DNA of 64,000 nt from Pseudodesulfovibrio sp. (GTDB lineage: Bacteria > Desulfobacterota > Desulfovibrionia > Desulfovibrionales > Desulfovibrionaceae). The stretch is taken from the NCBI GenBank assembly GCA_016744135.1, contig JADGEX010000002.1, positions 806,001 through 870,000 of the forward strand, given 5' to 3'. The notes beneath the pieces were generated by a model. That model saw nothing but the letters and a program-made list of their open reading frames with translations, made no database searches and had not been told where the DNA came from. Positions within the stretch are counted from its first letter, which is position 1; each line of letters opens with the position of its first letter. Shown here in pieces: positions 50,791 to 60,878 of the stretch. The position numbers and the translations under genes were made by a program.

Positions 50791-53700
50791 TTATTTGCTC
50801 TTTTTTTCTAGTGATTCATATTCTTGCATGAATTTTTTAACTTTCTCATGCCCATTTTTAAAGTCGAACCTGTCAAGCAGGGCACCAAGTTCTTTTGCGA
50901 AGAGTGGGGCCGAGTGTGTTAATTCAAGTTCGATGGATTGGTAAACCCCTCGGGCTTCAACGTCGTGTTTCTTTAAGAGTGAAGAAAGTTTTGTGAGGTA
51001 TGGTGTTATTGATTTGATTTCTTTAAGAAGTTTTTTGTCTGTTTTATACCCATTTATATTCTGCTCCTTTTGGGGGAATGTTTTAAAGATGCCTCTTTCA
51101 ACCCGTTTTCTTTCCATTTCAAATGTGCGCAGTTGGCTTTGAATTGTTTCAGAATTATTCAGTAGCGCTATTTCCATTTCCAAAGCGGATTGGTGCAGAA
51201 CATTTGCTCCAACGTTGCCCGCGACACCCTTTATGCTGTGGACCAACTGTTGTGCTTCATCAAGTTTATTCATGGAAATCAAAGTCGGAAGTTGTGAGTA
51301 CGATTCATTGCAATCATACGCGAAATTAATGAGGAGCCTTTTGAGAAGCACTGTGTTGCCTCGGACCCTTGCGAGAGCCTGTGCCGCGTCTATGCCGGGG
51401 ATGCCCTCAAAAACATGAAGAGGAGTCTCTTCGGTTGAGGGAGGACAGGGTGTGCTTTTTTTTACCTTTGAACAGTTGCGGAGCCATTTTGAAAGGATTT
51501 CCATGAGTATATCTGGATCAATCGGCTTAGTAACATGGTCGTTCATGCCAGCAAGGAGACTCTTTTCCCTATCGCCGACGAGAGCATGTGCCGTCATTGC
51601 AATAATCGGGATCGATTGGAATTTTTCGTCGGCTCGGATATTTTTTACGGCCTTGAAGCCATCCATAATCGGCATTTGAATGTCCATGAGTACAGCATCG
51701 TACGTGTTGACCTTGACCATTTCGACCGCTTCCTGTCCATTGTTGGCAATGGATACAATGATATCTGCACCTTCAAGAATTTCCCGTGCAACTTGTTGAT
51801 TGATTTCATTGTCTTCAGCCAACAAAATATGGGCTCCGGCCACATTGGGTGGTATTCCTATTCGTGTTTTTTCAGCGGTGATTTTGTTCATTCGGAATTT
51901 GTCGTTGGTGATGGTTTCCATGATGGTGTCAAATAGAATTGATCGATTGAATGGTTTGAGCATGAAGCCGTCCAGATCAACTTGTTCAGCACGATGTCGA
52001 ATTTCATCTTGGCCATATGCCGTGAGCATAATGACTTTAGGAATATTTTTAAGTCGTGTGGTCCTTTTGATTTTTTGTACCAATTCGATACCATCAATAT
52101 CCGGCATCCTCCAATCCGTTATAACGAGTTTGAATGGGGACGATTCATCGTTTTTATACAGTAATTCAAGAGCCTGCCCTCCGTTCTTCGCGGTTTCCAC
52201 ATCGAAGGTGAAAGAGCGCAAAACCTTGTCGAGAACCATTCTTGACATTTTACTGTCGTCCACGGCCAAAACTCGCATCCCTTTGACTTCATTTGGATAT
52301 ATGTGATGTGCACCTGTATGTTTGGCTTGTAGTCCGAACGGGAGGGTAAAAATGAATTCACTTCCTTCTCCTATGTCACTTTTTAGTTCCATGGCGCCGC
52401 CCATCAATTCCACGAGTCTTTTACTGATGGTCAGACCGAGTCCCGTTCCTCCGAATTGGCGAGAAATGGAACCATCAGCCTGACTGAAGGGTTGAAATAG
52501 TTTGGCGGCCTGTTCAGGAGAAATCCCTATGCCTGTATCTTTGACGGAAAATTGAATCAAAGCAGTGTCATTCGTTTCCTCAATGAGTCTTGCTGCAATG
52601 ATGATCTCACCGGATTCCGTGAATTTTATGGCATTTCCGGTCAGATTGAGAAGCACCTGCCCCAGTCTAAGCCGATCACCGATAAGGAGATTGGGAACAG
52701 TACTTTTTACCATCAGCAGGAATTCAATCCCTTTTTGTTCTGCCTGAAGGCCGAGCATGTTGACTATGTCGTTGAGCACATCGTCCAGAATGAAATCAAC
52801 TTCTCCAACTTCCAGTTTACCAGCTTCGATTTTGGAGAAATCAAGTATATCGTTGATGATTCCAAGTAATGATTTTGCTGATATATCGACCTTGGTGAGA
52901 TAGTCGGACTGTTTGGAGGTCAATTCCGTTTTGAGAGCAAGGTGTGTTAAACCAATAACTGCATTCATCGGGGTGCGTATTTCATGGCTCATTCGAGCTA
53001 GGAAATCACTTTTGGCCCGGTTGGCGTCTTCAGCTTCCAGTTTGGCTTTTTCAAGTCTTCTTCGGCCTTGTGCCCGTACGCCGATGAATCTGGCTCTGGT
53101 GAGGCCTCCAAAAAGAATAATAAGAAATACATATGTGTAAATGATTGTGTAATTATTGAATATTTGCGCATAAGATGTCGCAATGGTTGATGCCCGAGTA
53201 AGGCATACGACTTTCCATCGGCGTGTATCTTCGTTGAGTTCGTTGCTCCTAGCATTTGGGGCAACAACGATGGTTGAATAAGTATATAACCCTTCCGTCG
53301 CGGAAAATTGTCCTTCTTTGGATGAGGTCATTTGTTTCCATGCATGAGGGTTTATCGTGCCGAAACCAACGGGTTTTCGATCTTTATACATGAATGACCA
53401 TTCTTGACTTTTGTCTGGAGATAAAAGCCAATATCCCTCGTCGTTCAGGAGCATGGAGAGTTCTTGATCACTACTTTTGTTCGCAGCAATACTATTCAGT
53501 ATTTTTTGGCCAAGATAGTTGAGGATTACAATGCCGAGTTGTTGCCTTGAATCGTCATAAATGGGCATGGATACCCTAATCATGGGCTTGAGCGGTTGTT
53601 CGATTTTTCCATTTTCTATATTGAGATCAAATGGTGATACATAAACTTCACCCTGTTTGAGATTTTGTGATTCCTTAAAGTAATAGCGGTCACTTTTGTC

Positions 53701-54165
53701 TTGGAGCTTTTGCGAAGGGACTGCCTTTGGGTGTCCATTGTTGTAATTGACCCGGACGAGTTCCATGCCGTTATTGTCGAGGATCCTCACTTGATCATAT
53801 GATTTGTTGATCCGGCACAATGCTATGAATTCCGATTCCAAATTTGATTGAGTCGTGGGATTTCTGTCCTTCAGAAAGCGTTTTACTTCGACGTGGTTGC
53901 CTGCCAGTTCAAGATCGTTAAACAGACTTTTCAAATCAAGACTGATCGTACGAGACAGCAGATTGTTGTGCATTCTTTCGTTGATTTTAATGACATTTTC
54001 TATGGATTCAGTTTCCATGAGATACATATAATAGCAACCAGTGGCAGCCAAAGCCCCAAGGATGATGGTTGTAATAAGGAAACTTCGAATGACGATAAAG
54101 GATTCAGCGTGTTTCTTCTTCACATTTGCCTTCTTCTTAATCTGTTGAGGTAAAGAAAATCGCAT
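50791..54165 (-). CDS. Large hybrid sensor kinase (dCache-HK-REC-REC-HPt)
   Basis: 1124 residues: helix about 28-50, long periplasmic dCache-like sensor (about 60-335, with 'VRILDNNGMELVRVNYNNG'), second helix about 340-360, HisKA 'FLARMSHEIRTPMNAVIGLTHLAL', HATPase with 'GNAIKFTESGEI', 'DTGIGI' and 'GGTGLGLTISKRL', receiver 1 'VLAVDDSKMSR/VITDWRMPD', receiver 2 'LLAEDNEINQQ/VLMDIQMPIMDG', and a C-terminal HPt 'LVHSIKGVAGNVG'. A BarA-like full phosphorelay in one chain. No response-regulator gene is adjacent, so its final target is elsewhere. Confidence 0.92.
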   Translation of the reverse strand: MRFSLPQQIKKKANVKKKHAESFIVIRSFLITTIILGALAATGCYYMYLMETESIENVIKINERMHNNLLSRTISLDLKSLFNDLELAGNHVEVKRFLKDRNPTTQSNLESEFIALCRINKSYDQVRILDNNGMELVRVNYNNGHPKAVPSQKLQDKSDRYYFKESQNLKQGEVYVSPFDLNIENGKIEQPLKPMIRVSMPIYDDSRQQLGIVILNYLGQKILNSIAANKSSDQELSMLLNDEGYWLLSPDKSQEWSFMYKDRKPVGFGTINPHAWKQMTSSKEGQFSATEGLYTYSTIVVAPNARSNELNEDTRRWKVVCLTRASTIATSYAQIFNNYTIIYTYVFLIILFGGLTRARFIGVRAQGRRRLEKAKLEAEDANRAKSDFLARMSHEIRTPMNAVIGLTHLALKTELTSKQSDYLTKVDISAKSLLGIINDILDFSKIEAGKLEVGEVDFILDDVLNDIVNMLGLQAEQKGIEFLLMVKSTVPNLLIGDRLRLGQVLLNLTGNAIKFTESGEIIIAARLIEETNDTALIQFSVKDTGIGISPEQAAKLFQPFSQADGSISRQFGGTGLGLTISKRLVELMGGAMELKSDIGEGSEFIFTLPFGLQAKHTGAHHIYPNEVKGMRVLAVDDSKMSRMVLDKVLRSFTFDVETAKNGGQALELLYKNDESSPFKLVITDWRMPDIDGIELVQKIKRTTRLKNIPKVIMLTAYGQDEIRHRAEQVDLDGFMLKPFNRSILFDTIMETITNDKFRMNKITAEKTRIGIPPNVAGAHILLAEDNEINQQVAREILEGADIIVSIANNGQEAVEMVKVNTYDAVLMDIQMPIMDGFKAVKNIRADEKFQSIPIIAMTAHALVGDREKSLLAGMNDHVTKPIDPDILMEILSKWLRNCSKVKKSTPCPPSTEETPLHVFEGIPGIDAAQALARVRGNTVLLKRLLINFAYDCNESYSQLPTLISMNKLDEAQQLVHSIKGVAGNVGANVLHQSALEMEIALLNNSETIQSQLRTFEMERKRVERGIFKTFPQKEQNINGYKTDKKLLKEIKSITPYLTKLSSLLKKHDVEARGVYQSIELELTHSAPLFAKELGALLDRFDFKNGHEKVKKFMQEYESLEKKSK

Positions 54166-54684
54166 ATGTAATTTGTTATCAGACCATAGAGCCTTGGCGC
54201 ATTATTATTTTGTTCTATGCGATTTCTTTTGAGCCCCTTGAAAGGGTGATTTTATTATCAGCATGTTGTGTAATGGCGAGAATGTTTGGAATATTGTGAG
54301 TCCTGATGGTTTTTTTGAAAGGGCAGATTCTTGCTATAGGGTCATTCGTTCTTCGATGGGAAAGAAAAATGGGTTCAGCTGATGAAACAGTTGAACCCAT
54401 TTTATTGCGTCGTGAGTTTTTTTGAAAATGGAGTGAGCGGGGATTATGTCAACGTTTTGTTTGAACCGTCTGGAGTGAGTTGTGGCCGCTGTCAGGGTTG
54501 TTTCTGATACTCAGGGCGTTCCTGATACGGTGTAAATGGAACAGTTCTTTTGATGGTACAAATTATGAGGCAAAATATTCATATCAGATTATAATACTCA
54601 ATTAGATATTGAGGCGTAGATTGTACTATCTGGGTAGGATGAATTGAGGGGAACTGTATTGTGAATGGATAGGAGGTTTCAAGG
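54166..54684. other. Intergenic with one strong hairpin
   Basis: 519 bases between divergent kinase and chemoreceptor genes. No believable coding sequence. The only clear structure is the hairpin at 54368-54402. Confidence 0.5.
54368..54402. other. Orphan stem-loop
   Basis: AATGGGTTCAGCTG / CAGTTGAACCCATT, 14 pairs with one wobble, 7-base loop; T-rich on both sides. It looks like a terminator, yet no gene ends here on either strand, so a small RNA or decayed gene is possible. Confidence 0.5.
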
Positions 54685-56265
54685 ATGGATATATCCCTTA
54701 ACAATAAGGTGAGAATTAATTTGGCGGTGTGCATTGGGGTCATTCTGATTTCTTTGCCGCTTATGTTCAGGGCTTTGGATGAGGTTAATCGTGATTGGAA
54801 TGCGTACACATCCAACGCGGTTGCAAGACAGAAGTTGCTCACTCAGATCAAGGAGCAATTTGGTTACGGTGGGATTATTCATAATTTTAAAAATTATGTT
54901 CTTCGTGGTCAGCCCAAATTTAAAGAACGGATTACGAAGAACCAAACACAGATTCTCGGATATCTCGATGAATATAGGAAGCTAGGGGTGACCCCAGCCG
55001 AAGAACAGGCTTTGGATAAGATCAAGGGGGTCATGCAGAATTATTTTTCGAATGTCGTTCTTGTCGAAAAGTTGTGGGCCGAAGGGAAAACGCCCAAAGA
55101 GGTGGATGGAGTTGTCAAGATTAGTGACAAACCGGCTTTTGAAGGATTTTTGGTTCTCAATGAACGCTTCAATGTGATGGAAGCCGGATTAATCTCGGGC
55201 ATGGAGAGTTGTATTTCCCAAGTGACGTGGGTCAGTGCAATTTCAATGTTGTTATTGATTTGTCTTGTTTTGATGGCAAATTTTCTTCTTCGTAGTGTGG
55301 TCAGGGATACCGGTTTGATTTCCAATTGGGCATCGGCGGTTGATAAGGACATCTACCATTCAGGCGAACTTGAGTTTAAGCGTTCTGACGAGTTGGGGCT
55401 TTTGGCTGATTCCGTGCGGGCCATGACGACCAAATTGACGAGTGTGATTCGTGAGATCGTATCCGTATCAGAAAAGGTCAGTTCCTGTAGTGACACTTTG
55501 TCCATCTCAACGGATGAAATTTCAAGAGGAGCCTCCCAACAAGCCGCCAGCGTAGAGGAAATTTCAGCTTCCATGGAGCAGATGGCGAGCAATATCGGGC
55601 AGAATGCGGAAAATGCCCGGAGTACAGATACGATTGCCAGAGATTCGGGCGCGCGGGCCACTGAATGCGGCAAGGCTGTAGCGCATACTGTCGATGCTAT
55701 GAAAGAAATTGCTGAAAAAATATCCATTATTGAAGAAATCGCCCGACAGACCAATTTGTTGGCACTCAATGCAGCTATTGAAGCAGCAAGGGCGGGTGAA
55801 CATGGTAAAGGGTTTGCCGTGGTTGCAGCCGAGGTCCGTCGATTGGCAGAACGAAGCGGCATCGCAGCCACTGAGATTAGCGAACTTTCAACCACCAGTG
55901 TGGATGTGGCTGACAAAGCTGGAATTATGCTGTCGGAACTTGTTCCTGATATTGAAAAGACTGCGGAGTTGGTTCAGGAAATCAACGTGTCCAGCAACGA
56001 GCAAAATACCGGCGCTTCACAGGTTAACACGTCTATTCAGATACTTGATGAAGTTATACAGCGTAATGCTACGGTTTCGGAACAGACTGCCGGAACAGCT
56101 CAGGAGCTTTCATCTCAGGCGGAATATCTTACTGGGATTCTGAATAGGTTCGGGGGGAACGATGGTGTGAGTTTTTCTCCGCCCACCGTGGTCACGACTG
56201 TACGGAAGTCTCCGGGAACCTTGAGCGAGGGGGGTGTCTCAAGAGGGTTCGAGTTGGATATGTAG
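54685..56265 (+). CDS. Methyl-accepting chemotaxis protein
   Basis: 526 residues: helix about 8-28, periplasmic four-helix-like sensor (about 30-170), second helix about 175-197, a short HAMP, and the signalling domain with the tip '[43 protein letters not shown]'-type hairpin region (key stretch about 350-390) flanked by coiled-coil methylation helices. AGGAGG precedes the ATG. Ligand unknown. Confidence 0.95.
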   Translation: MDISLNNKVRINLAVCIGVILISLPLMFRALDEVNRDWNAYTSNAVARQKLLTQIKEQFGYGGIIHNFKNYVLRGQPKFKERITKNQTQILGYLDEYRKLGVTPAEEQALDKIKGVMQNYFSNVVLVEKLWAEGKTPKEVDGVVKISDKPAFEGFLVLNERFNVMEAGLISGMESCISQVTWVSAISMLLLICLVLMANFLLRSVVRDTGLISNWASAVDKDIYHSGELEFKRSDELGLLADSVRAMTTKLTSVIREIVSVSEKVSSCSDTLSISTDEISRGASQQAASVEEISASMEQMASNIGQNAENARSTDTIARDSGARATECGKAVAHTVDAMKEIAEKISIIEEIARQTNLLALNAAIEAARAGEHGKGFAVVAAEVRRLAERSGIAATEISELSTTSVDVADKAGIMLSELVPDIEKTAELVQEINVSSNEQNTGASQVNTSIQILDEVIQRNATVSEQTAGTAQELSSQAEYLTGILNRFGGNDGVSFSPPTVVTTVRKSPGTLSEGGVSRGFELDM

Positions 56266-56413
56266 GCGACGAGTAGAAGTTGTGCCGGAAAAGAAATTGT
56301 GTCGATTTTTGTAATGTTTCTTGTTTTTATTAAGCCTACGGTCTTCACAGATGCATTGTGAGGACCGTGGGTTTTGAATGTTTCGGATTCCATTGTTGTC
56401 TTTGTTGATTTTT

Positions 56414-56893
56414 TCATATCGCTTTTTCGAGATTCAGGAGCTTCATCTTTGCATCCAATCCATGAGCGAAGCCAGTGAGTTTCCCGTTGGAACCAATGAC
56501 CCTGTGGCATGGCACGATGATTGGGATGGGGTTTTTCGAATTTGCCATACCGATGGCACGTGAAGCGTTTGGATTGCCTACGGCTATGGCTATTTCTTTG
56601 TAGCTTCGTACTTCGCCGTAGGGGATGTCGCTGAGTGCATTCCATACGTCTTTTTGGAATTCTGTTCCGTGTGGAGTTAGGTTCACAGTGAAGTCTTTTC
56701 TTTTTCCTGCACAATATTCGAGTATTTGTGTTTTGGCTTTATCAAAGATTACGTCGTTTTTTGTCCACGCTGGGTCGATGATGAATTCGCGCTTTCCTGT
56801 GCCGGTGACCATGTGCAGGTTGGTGATTCCCTGATCTGTGCCAACGAGGATAATTTTCCATAGAGGGGTGTCGAATGTCGTATACTGAAGCAT
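56414..56893 (-). CDS. ogt: Methylated-DNA--protein-cysteine methyltransferase
   Basis: 159 residues from the ATG at 56893 (AAGGAG upstream). Acceptor motif 'IVPCHRVIGSNGKLTGF' and helix-turn-helix 'IPYGEVRSYKEIA' with 'AIGMANSKNP' (the Arg finger region) identify the Ogt/MGMT family, which removes alkyl groups from O6-guanine in a suicide reaction. It starts next to the stop of the Ada-AlkA fusion, forming an alkylation-repair operon. Confidence 0.95.
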   Translation of the reverse strand: MLQYTTFDTPLWKIILVGTDQGITNLHMVTGTGKREFIIDPAWTKNDVIFDKAKTQILEYCAGKRKDFTVNLTPHGTEFQKDVWNALSDIPYGEVRSYKEIAIAVGNPNASRAIGMANSKNPIPIIVPCHRVIGSNGKLTGFAHGLDAKMKLLNLEKAI

Positions 56894-56894
56894 A

Positions 56895-58340
56895 TTATTT
56901 CTCCTTCGAAGAGTTCCATAGGCAGAGCGCTGCATATGCCCTGTATGGACGCCATTTTTCGCTCTGTTTCAAAATATTATGTACGGTTGGTTTTTTGTCG
57001 TCGAGCATCATTGCCTTGATGATTCCGAGGTCGCTGGCCGGGAAGCTGTCGATTATGCCCAGTCCTCGCATTCCTACATAGTTGACCGTCCACGGCCCTA
57101 TGCCTTTGAGTGCAGAAAATTGTTGGTTGAACGTTTCAAGGCTTTGGTTTGGTGACAAGGAAATTTTTTTATCGATGACCGCCTGTATGGCTGTTTGAAG
57201 GGTTTGTTGTCGGGTTTTGGTAATTCCCAATTTATCGAGGTTCATAGTCATGAATTCTTTTGGCTGTGGGAAAAAAAAGTGAAGTCCATGTGGGAAAGAG
57301 TCGTCTGTTTGATGATTACTTCTCTTTGCAATACGCCCGGCAAGGGTGGTGGCTGCTTTGACCGTGATCTGTTGACCGAGGATAGCTCGAATGATGAATT
57401 CAAATGGGTCAAAAGCGACGGGAAGTCTCGGCACGTGGCTATTGTCCATGCCTTTTGAAAGCAGAGGGTCATTGATGAAGCGTTTATTGATGTCGGAAAA
57501 ATCCGTATCCAGATCAAACATTCGTCGCACTTGATTGTGTATTTGCATGAAGCATTTGATGTCGTCACAGACAATGGACAATGCAAGGGCCGATTGGGCC
57601 GGGTGGTCACATACTGTGAAATATCCGTGTGTGTTTCGAGTGCGGAAAGTCCGGCTGTAGCTTGTATTTGTAACCAGCTCTACGCCTTCTATGGCGCGAA
57701 TCCTGAGGAATGTGAGGATTTGCTTGAAGTCGAAGGGGGGAGAATAGCGTAAGAGCAGTGTGGTGTTGTCCTGAATATGTGCTTGCTGCGAAAGGTTTCT
57801 TGCTTCGGTTGGCGTTTTCCCGAAGGTCGCTTTGAATGCCTCATTGAATTGTCTGATGGAGTTGAATCCAGAAGCAAAGGCAATGTCTGTCACGGGTTTG
57901 TTGGAGGAGGTCAGGAGCTTTTTTGCAAACAGAGTTTTGTGATAGCGGGCGATTTTGATCGGCGGCACACCGAGGTTGTCTACAAAGAGTTTGCGCAAAT
58001 GGCGTTCGGAGATCATGAGGTCTGCGGCTAGCTCGGCGAGAGTATGGTCGTTGAGATAGCCGTCAAAGATGTTTTTAAGAGCCGTGTCGACGGCTGATGT
58101 ACCATTTGCATTGCCGTTGTAATAATCGATTTCAATATCTGGACGACAGCGAAGACATGGGCGGAATCCTTTTTCCAGGGCGGCGAATATGGTGTCGAAA
58201 TATTCGACGTTCTCTTCTTTGGCTGTTGGGGCTGGACAGGAAGGGCGACAGAATATCCCTGTTGTTTTGACGCCGAAAAAAAATTTCCCATCAAAATTCT
58301 TGTCTTTTCTCTGCCGTGCCCTGCTGAATTTCGTATCCAT
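56895..58340 (-). CDS. Ada-AraC-AlkA fusion protein
   Basis: 481 residues in three parts: Ada N-terminal zinc domain with C31, C35, C62 and C65 ('FCRPSCPAPT', 'FRPCLRCRPD'), where C31 is the likely phosphotriester methyl acceptor; AraC-type helix-turn-helix (about 90-185, 'LAELAADLMISERHLRKLF', 'FNSIRQFNEAF'); and AlkA 3-methyladenine glycosylase (about 195-481) with HhH 'LKGIGPWTVNYVGMRGLG' and catalytic Asp in 'FPASDLGI'. It senses methylated backbone, activates transcription and excises alkylated bases. Followed at once by ogt, so the whole adaptive response sits in one operon. Confidence 0.95.
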   Translation of the reverse strand: MDTKFSRARQRKDKNFDGKFFFGVKTTGIFCRPSCPAPTAKEENVEYFDTIFAALEKGFRPCLRCRPDIEIDYYNGNANGTSAVDTALKNIFDGYLNDHTLAELAADLMISERHLRKLFVDNLGVPPIKIARYHKTLFAKKLLTSSNKPVTDIAFASGFNSIRQFNEAFKATFGKTPTEARNLSQQAHIQDNTTLLLRYSPPFDFKQILTFLRIRAIEGVELVTNTSYSRTFRTRNTHGYFTVCDHPAQSALALSIVCDDIKCFMQIHNQVRRMFDLDTDFSDINKRFINDPLLSKGMDNSHVPRLPVAFDPFEFIIRAILGQQITVKAATTLAGRIAKRSNHQTDDSFPHGLHFFFPQPKEFMTMNLDKLGITKTRQQTLQTAIQAVIDKKISLSPNQSLETFNQQFSALKGIGPWTVNYVGMRGLGIIDSFPASDLGIIKAMMLDDKKPTVHNILKQSEKWRPYRAYAALCLWNSSKEK

Positions 58341-58438
58341 GATGCTATCCTGCGCTTGAAGTCATTCAATATCATGTTTTTGGCCGAATTTTTCGCCAGT
58401 GACTAGCGGTTTTCGGTCCGGGCATCATTTTATTATGG

Positions 58439-59656
58439 CTACAGTGCGCAGTTTTGATGCAATTTTTGTAGAACCAATGCCCCGGCTCCCCGTGCGTAGT
58501 TTTCTTCGCGCCAAGGGCGGATGACAAGGCGTGGCATGGGGCCAAATACTTTGGAATTGCATGCGTCCATGGCTTGGGACAGCGGGGCGAAAAGCATGTC
58601 TTCAGCTAGATTGTTTTTGCCTGTGATAATGATAGTTTCCGGATTCAGGATGCGGGTCAGATCTGTAATACGCTTGCCGAGAATAGTACCCGCACGGGTG
58701 AAAATATCAAGCAGAGCCTGTTCGCCATTTTTCGCAGCATCAATGACGATTTCTAACGTGATGTTTTTTGATTCAGGGTGCCACAATCCCTTTTGAGCTG
58801 CTTTGTGTGCTTCTTTGAGAATGGCGTGAGGCGACGCGACCGCCTCAAGACAGCCAGTCATACCGCAACGACATATTGAATCATGGCAGTTGCCTCTGAC
58901 GTGACCGAATTCTCCGGCCATTCCTTGCCAGCCACGCACCAGAGCACCGTTGGCGTAAAGTCCCAGGCCGACGCCGTGTTCTAGAGTGGTGACGACAAAA
59001 TTATCGATTCCTTGTGCTGCGCCGAACCAATGTTCGAATATGGCCAATGTGTTGGAGCTGTTTTCGATAAAAGTTTGGAAGCCGGTCCGTTTTTCCACCA
59101 GATCCTTGAATGGGACATCTGACCAGTCAAATCCCTTGTTAAAACCGGGATGGAAATGGATCATGCCGTTATCGGAATTGACCAATCCTGGTATGCCGAG
59201 ACCTAGGCCAGAGATATCCTCCGGTATGAAACCGTTTCGCTGACAGCACGTTCTGACGGTTTCAGCAACGAGGTCAGCAATTTTTTCGGGAGTTGTGGCA
59301 TTTTTATCCAGAAGTCGTGCATGAGATCCAATGATCTGCGCTTCCAGATTGATGACCACCACGCTGATTTGTCGTGATGTGATATATGCTCCGGCGACGA
59401 AGGTTCCGTCTGGATTCAGGGAAAGCAGGATGGGCGGACGTCCTGTGTGGTTACCCGGAGTCGATTTTTCCAGCAGCAGGTTTTCTTGAAGCAGAGCCGC
59501 AGTGATGTCTGTAACTGTTGATTGTCCCAGTCCGGTCTGGGCGGCTATGTGTGTGCGCGAGATTTCGCCCTGCAACCGGATTGTTTTGAGCACGCTGTCA
59601 CGGTTAATGGCGCGCATGAGTTCCCTGTTGGCCGTTTGCACTCGATCTCTTTGCAC
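58439..59656 (-). CDS. ROK-family transcriptional regulator
   Basis: 405 residues from GTG 59656 with GGGAGGG upstream. N-terminal MarR-like helix-turn-helix 'GEISRTHIAAQTGLGQSTVTDITAALL', then a ROK domain with 'GLGIPGLV' and the zinc motif CxCGxxGCxE in 'ICRCGMTGCLEAV'. NagC/XylR-type sugar-responsive repressor. It follows the ABC importer genes on the same strand, behind a terminator, and probably controls them. Confidence 0.92.
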   Translation of the reverse strand: MQRDRVQTANRELMRAINRDSVLKTIRLQGEISRTHIAAQTGLGQSTVTDITAALLQENLLLEKSTPGNHTGRPPILLSLNPDGTFVAGAYITSRQISVVVINLEAQIIGSHARLLDKNATTPEKIADLVAETVRTCCQRNGFIPEDISGLGLGIPGLVNSDNGMIHFHPGFNKGFDWSDVPFKDLVEKRTGFQTFIENSSNTLAIFEHWFGAAQGIDNFVVTTLEHGVGLGLYANGALVRGWQGMAGEFGHVRGNCHDSICRCGMTGCLEAVASPHAILKEAHKAAQKGLWHPESKNITLEIVIDAAKNGEQALLDIFTRAGTILGKRITDLTRILNPETIIITGKNNLAEDMLFAPLSQAMDACNSKVFGPMPRLVIRPWREENYARGAGALVLQKLHQNCAL

Positions 59657-59733
59657 TCGATCCCTCCCCTCTGAATTCGTTCGATGTATAGTCGTCAGCG
59701 AGAATTTTTACAATAAGGGAGATGAAATCATGC

Positions 59734-59770
59734 AAAAAGGGTCGACGAAAGCTCGGCGACCCTTTTTGAT
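59734..59770 (-). terminator. Terminator of the ABC importer operon
   Basis: AAAAAGGGTCG / CGACCCTTTTT with a structured 12-base loop; A/T tracts on both sides. Separates the importer from the ROK gene. Confidence 0.75.
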
Positions 59771-59789
59771 TTTTGTTTGTGAGTAGGGG

Positions 59790-60869
59790 CTATTTCCAAG
59801 CCGTCCCGTTCGGTCCAAATACGTGAACCTTTTCAGTACGGGCTGTCAGGTGGATGACCTCGCCGGTAGTTGCTTCGCTGGTGCCGGGTGTGCTGGCAAT
59901 GATCGCAGTGCCGTCGGACAGTGTACAGTAGAGATAACTGACATCGCCCAACCGTTCGACTACATCCACTTCTGCCTTGAGCAGACCGTTTTTCGGCTCA
60001 GATAAGAGCAGGTGTTCCGGCCTGATTCCCACGGTGGCCTGTGTGTTTTTATTTCCGGGTGTATCATGCTGGATGGTGATGGTCTTACTGTCCGGCAAGG
60101 CTATTTCAACCGTCGAACCTTTGACCGAGGCTACATTACCTTTGAGGAAATTCATTTTGGGCGATCCTATGAAACCGGCGACGAATAAATTGGCCGGGGT
60201 GTTGTACAATTCGAGCGGTGCTCCGACTTGTTCTACACGACCGTCGTGAAGCACGACTATTTTGTCGGCGAGGGTCATGGCTTCAACCTGATCATGAGTG
60301 ACATAAATGATGGTCGTGTCGAGTTTTTTGTGCAATTTGGCAATTTCTATGCGGGTTTGCACTCTGAGCGCCGCGTCCAGATTGGACAGAGGCTCGTCGA
60401 AAAGAAAGACTTTTGGATTACGGACAATGGCTCGGCCGATTGCCACACGCTGTCTTTGACCACCAGATAGTTCCGCCGGACGGCGGTTCAGATACTTGGT
60501 TAGTTGCAGGGTCTCGGCTGCATGGCGGACACGCTGGTCGATTTCCTGCTTGTTGTGCTTTTTAAGTCTTAGGCCAAAGGACATATTTTTATAGACCGTC
60601 ATGTGCGGATACAGTGCGTAGGACTGGAAGACCATGGCGATACCGCGTTCACGGGGCTGGACCTCGTTAACCAGTTTGTTGTCAATGTGAATTTCACCTG
60701 CCGTGACTTTTTCCAGTCCGGCAATGACACGCAACAGTGTGGATTTGCCGCAACCGGACGGGCCGACAAACACGACGAACTCACCGTCTTTGACGTCCAT
60801 ATTTACGTCATGGAGGACTTCGGTTTTGCCGAAGGCTTTATCGATATTTTTCAGTTTGATATCAGACAT
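59790..60869 (-). CDS. Sugar ABC transporter ATPase (MalK/UgpC type)
   Basis: 359 residues: Walker A 'GPSGCGKSTLLR', Q-loop 'MVFQSYALYPHM', signature 'LSGGQRQRVAIGRAI', Walker B 'VFLFDEPLSNLD', and a C-terminal TOBE regulatory domain (about 240-355). Energises the two permeases upstream in the operon. MalK-type ATPases can serve several importers. Confidence 0.95.
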   Translation of the reverse strand: MSDIKLKNIDKAFGKTEVLHDVNMDVKDGEFVVFVGPSGCGKSTLLRVIAGLEKVTAGEIHIDNKLVNEVQPRERGIAMVFQSYALYPHMTVYKNMSFGLRLKKHNKQEIDQRVRHAAETLQLTKYLNRRPAELSGGQRQRVAIGRAIVRNPKVFLFDEPLSNLDAALRVQTRIEIAKLHKKLDTTIIYVTHDQVEAMTLADKIVVLHDGRVEQVGAPLELYNTPANLFVAGFIGSPKMNFLKGNVASVKGSTVEIALPDSKTITIQHDTPGNKNTQATVGIRPEHLLLSEPKNGLLKAEVDVVERLGDVSYLYCTLSDGTAIIASTPGTSEATTGEVIHLTARTEKVHVFGPNGTAWK

Positions 60870-60878
60870 GTCTTTCCT

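Noticed and set aside
54215-54400. 61-residue minus-strand frame starting in the orphan hairpin
   Set aside because: Start codon sits inside the stem and no ribosome site is present.
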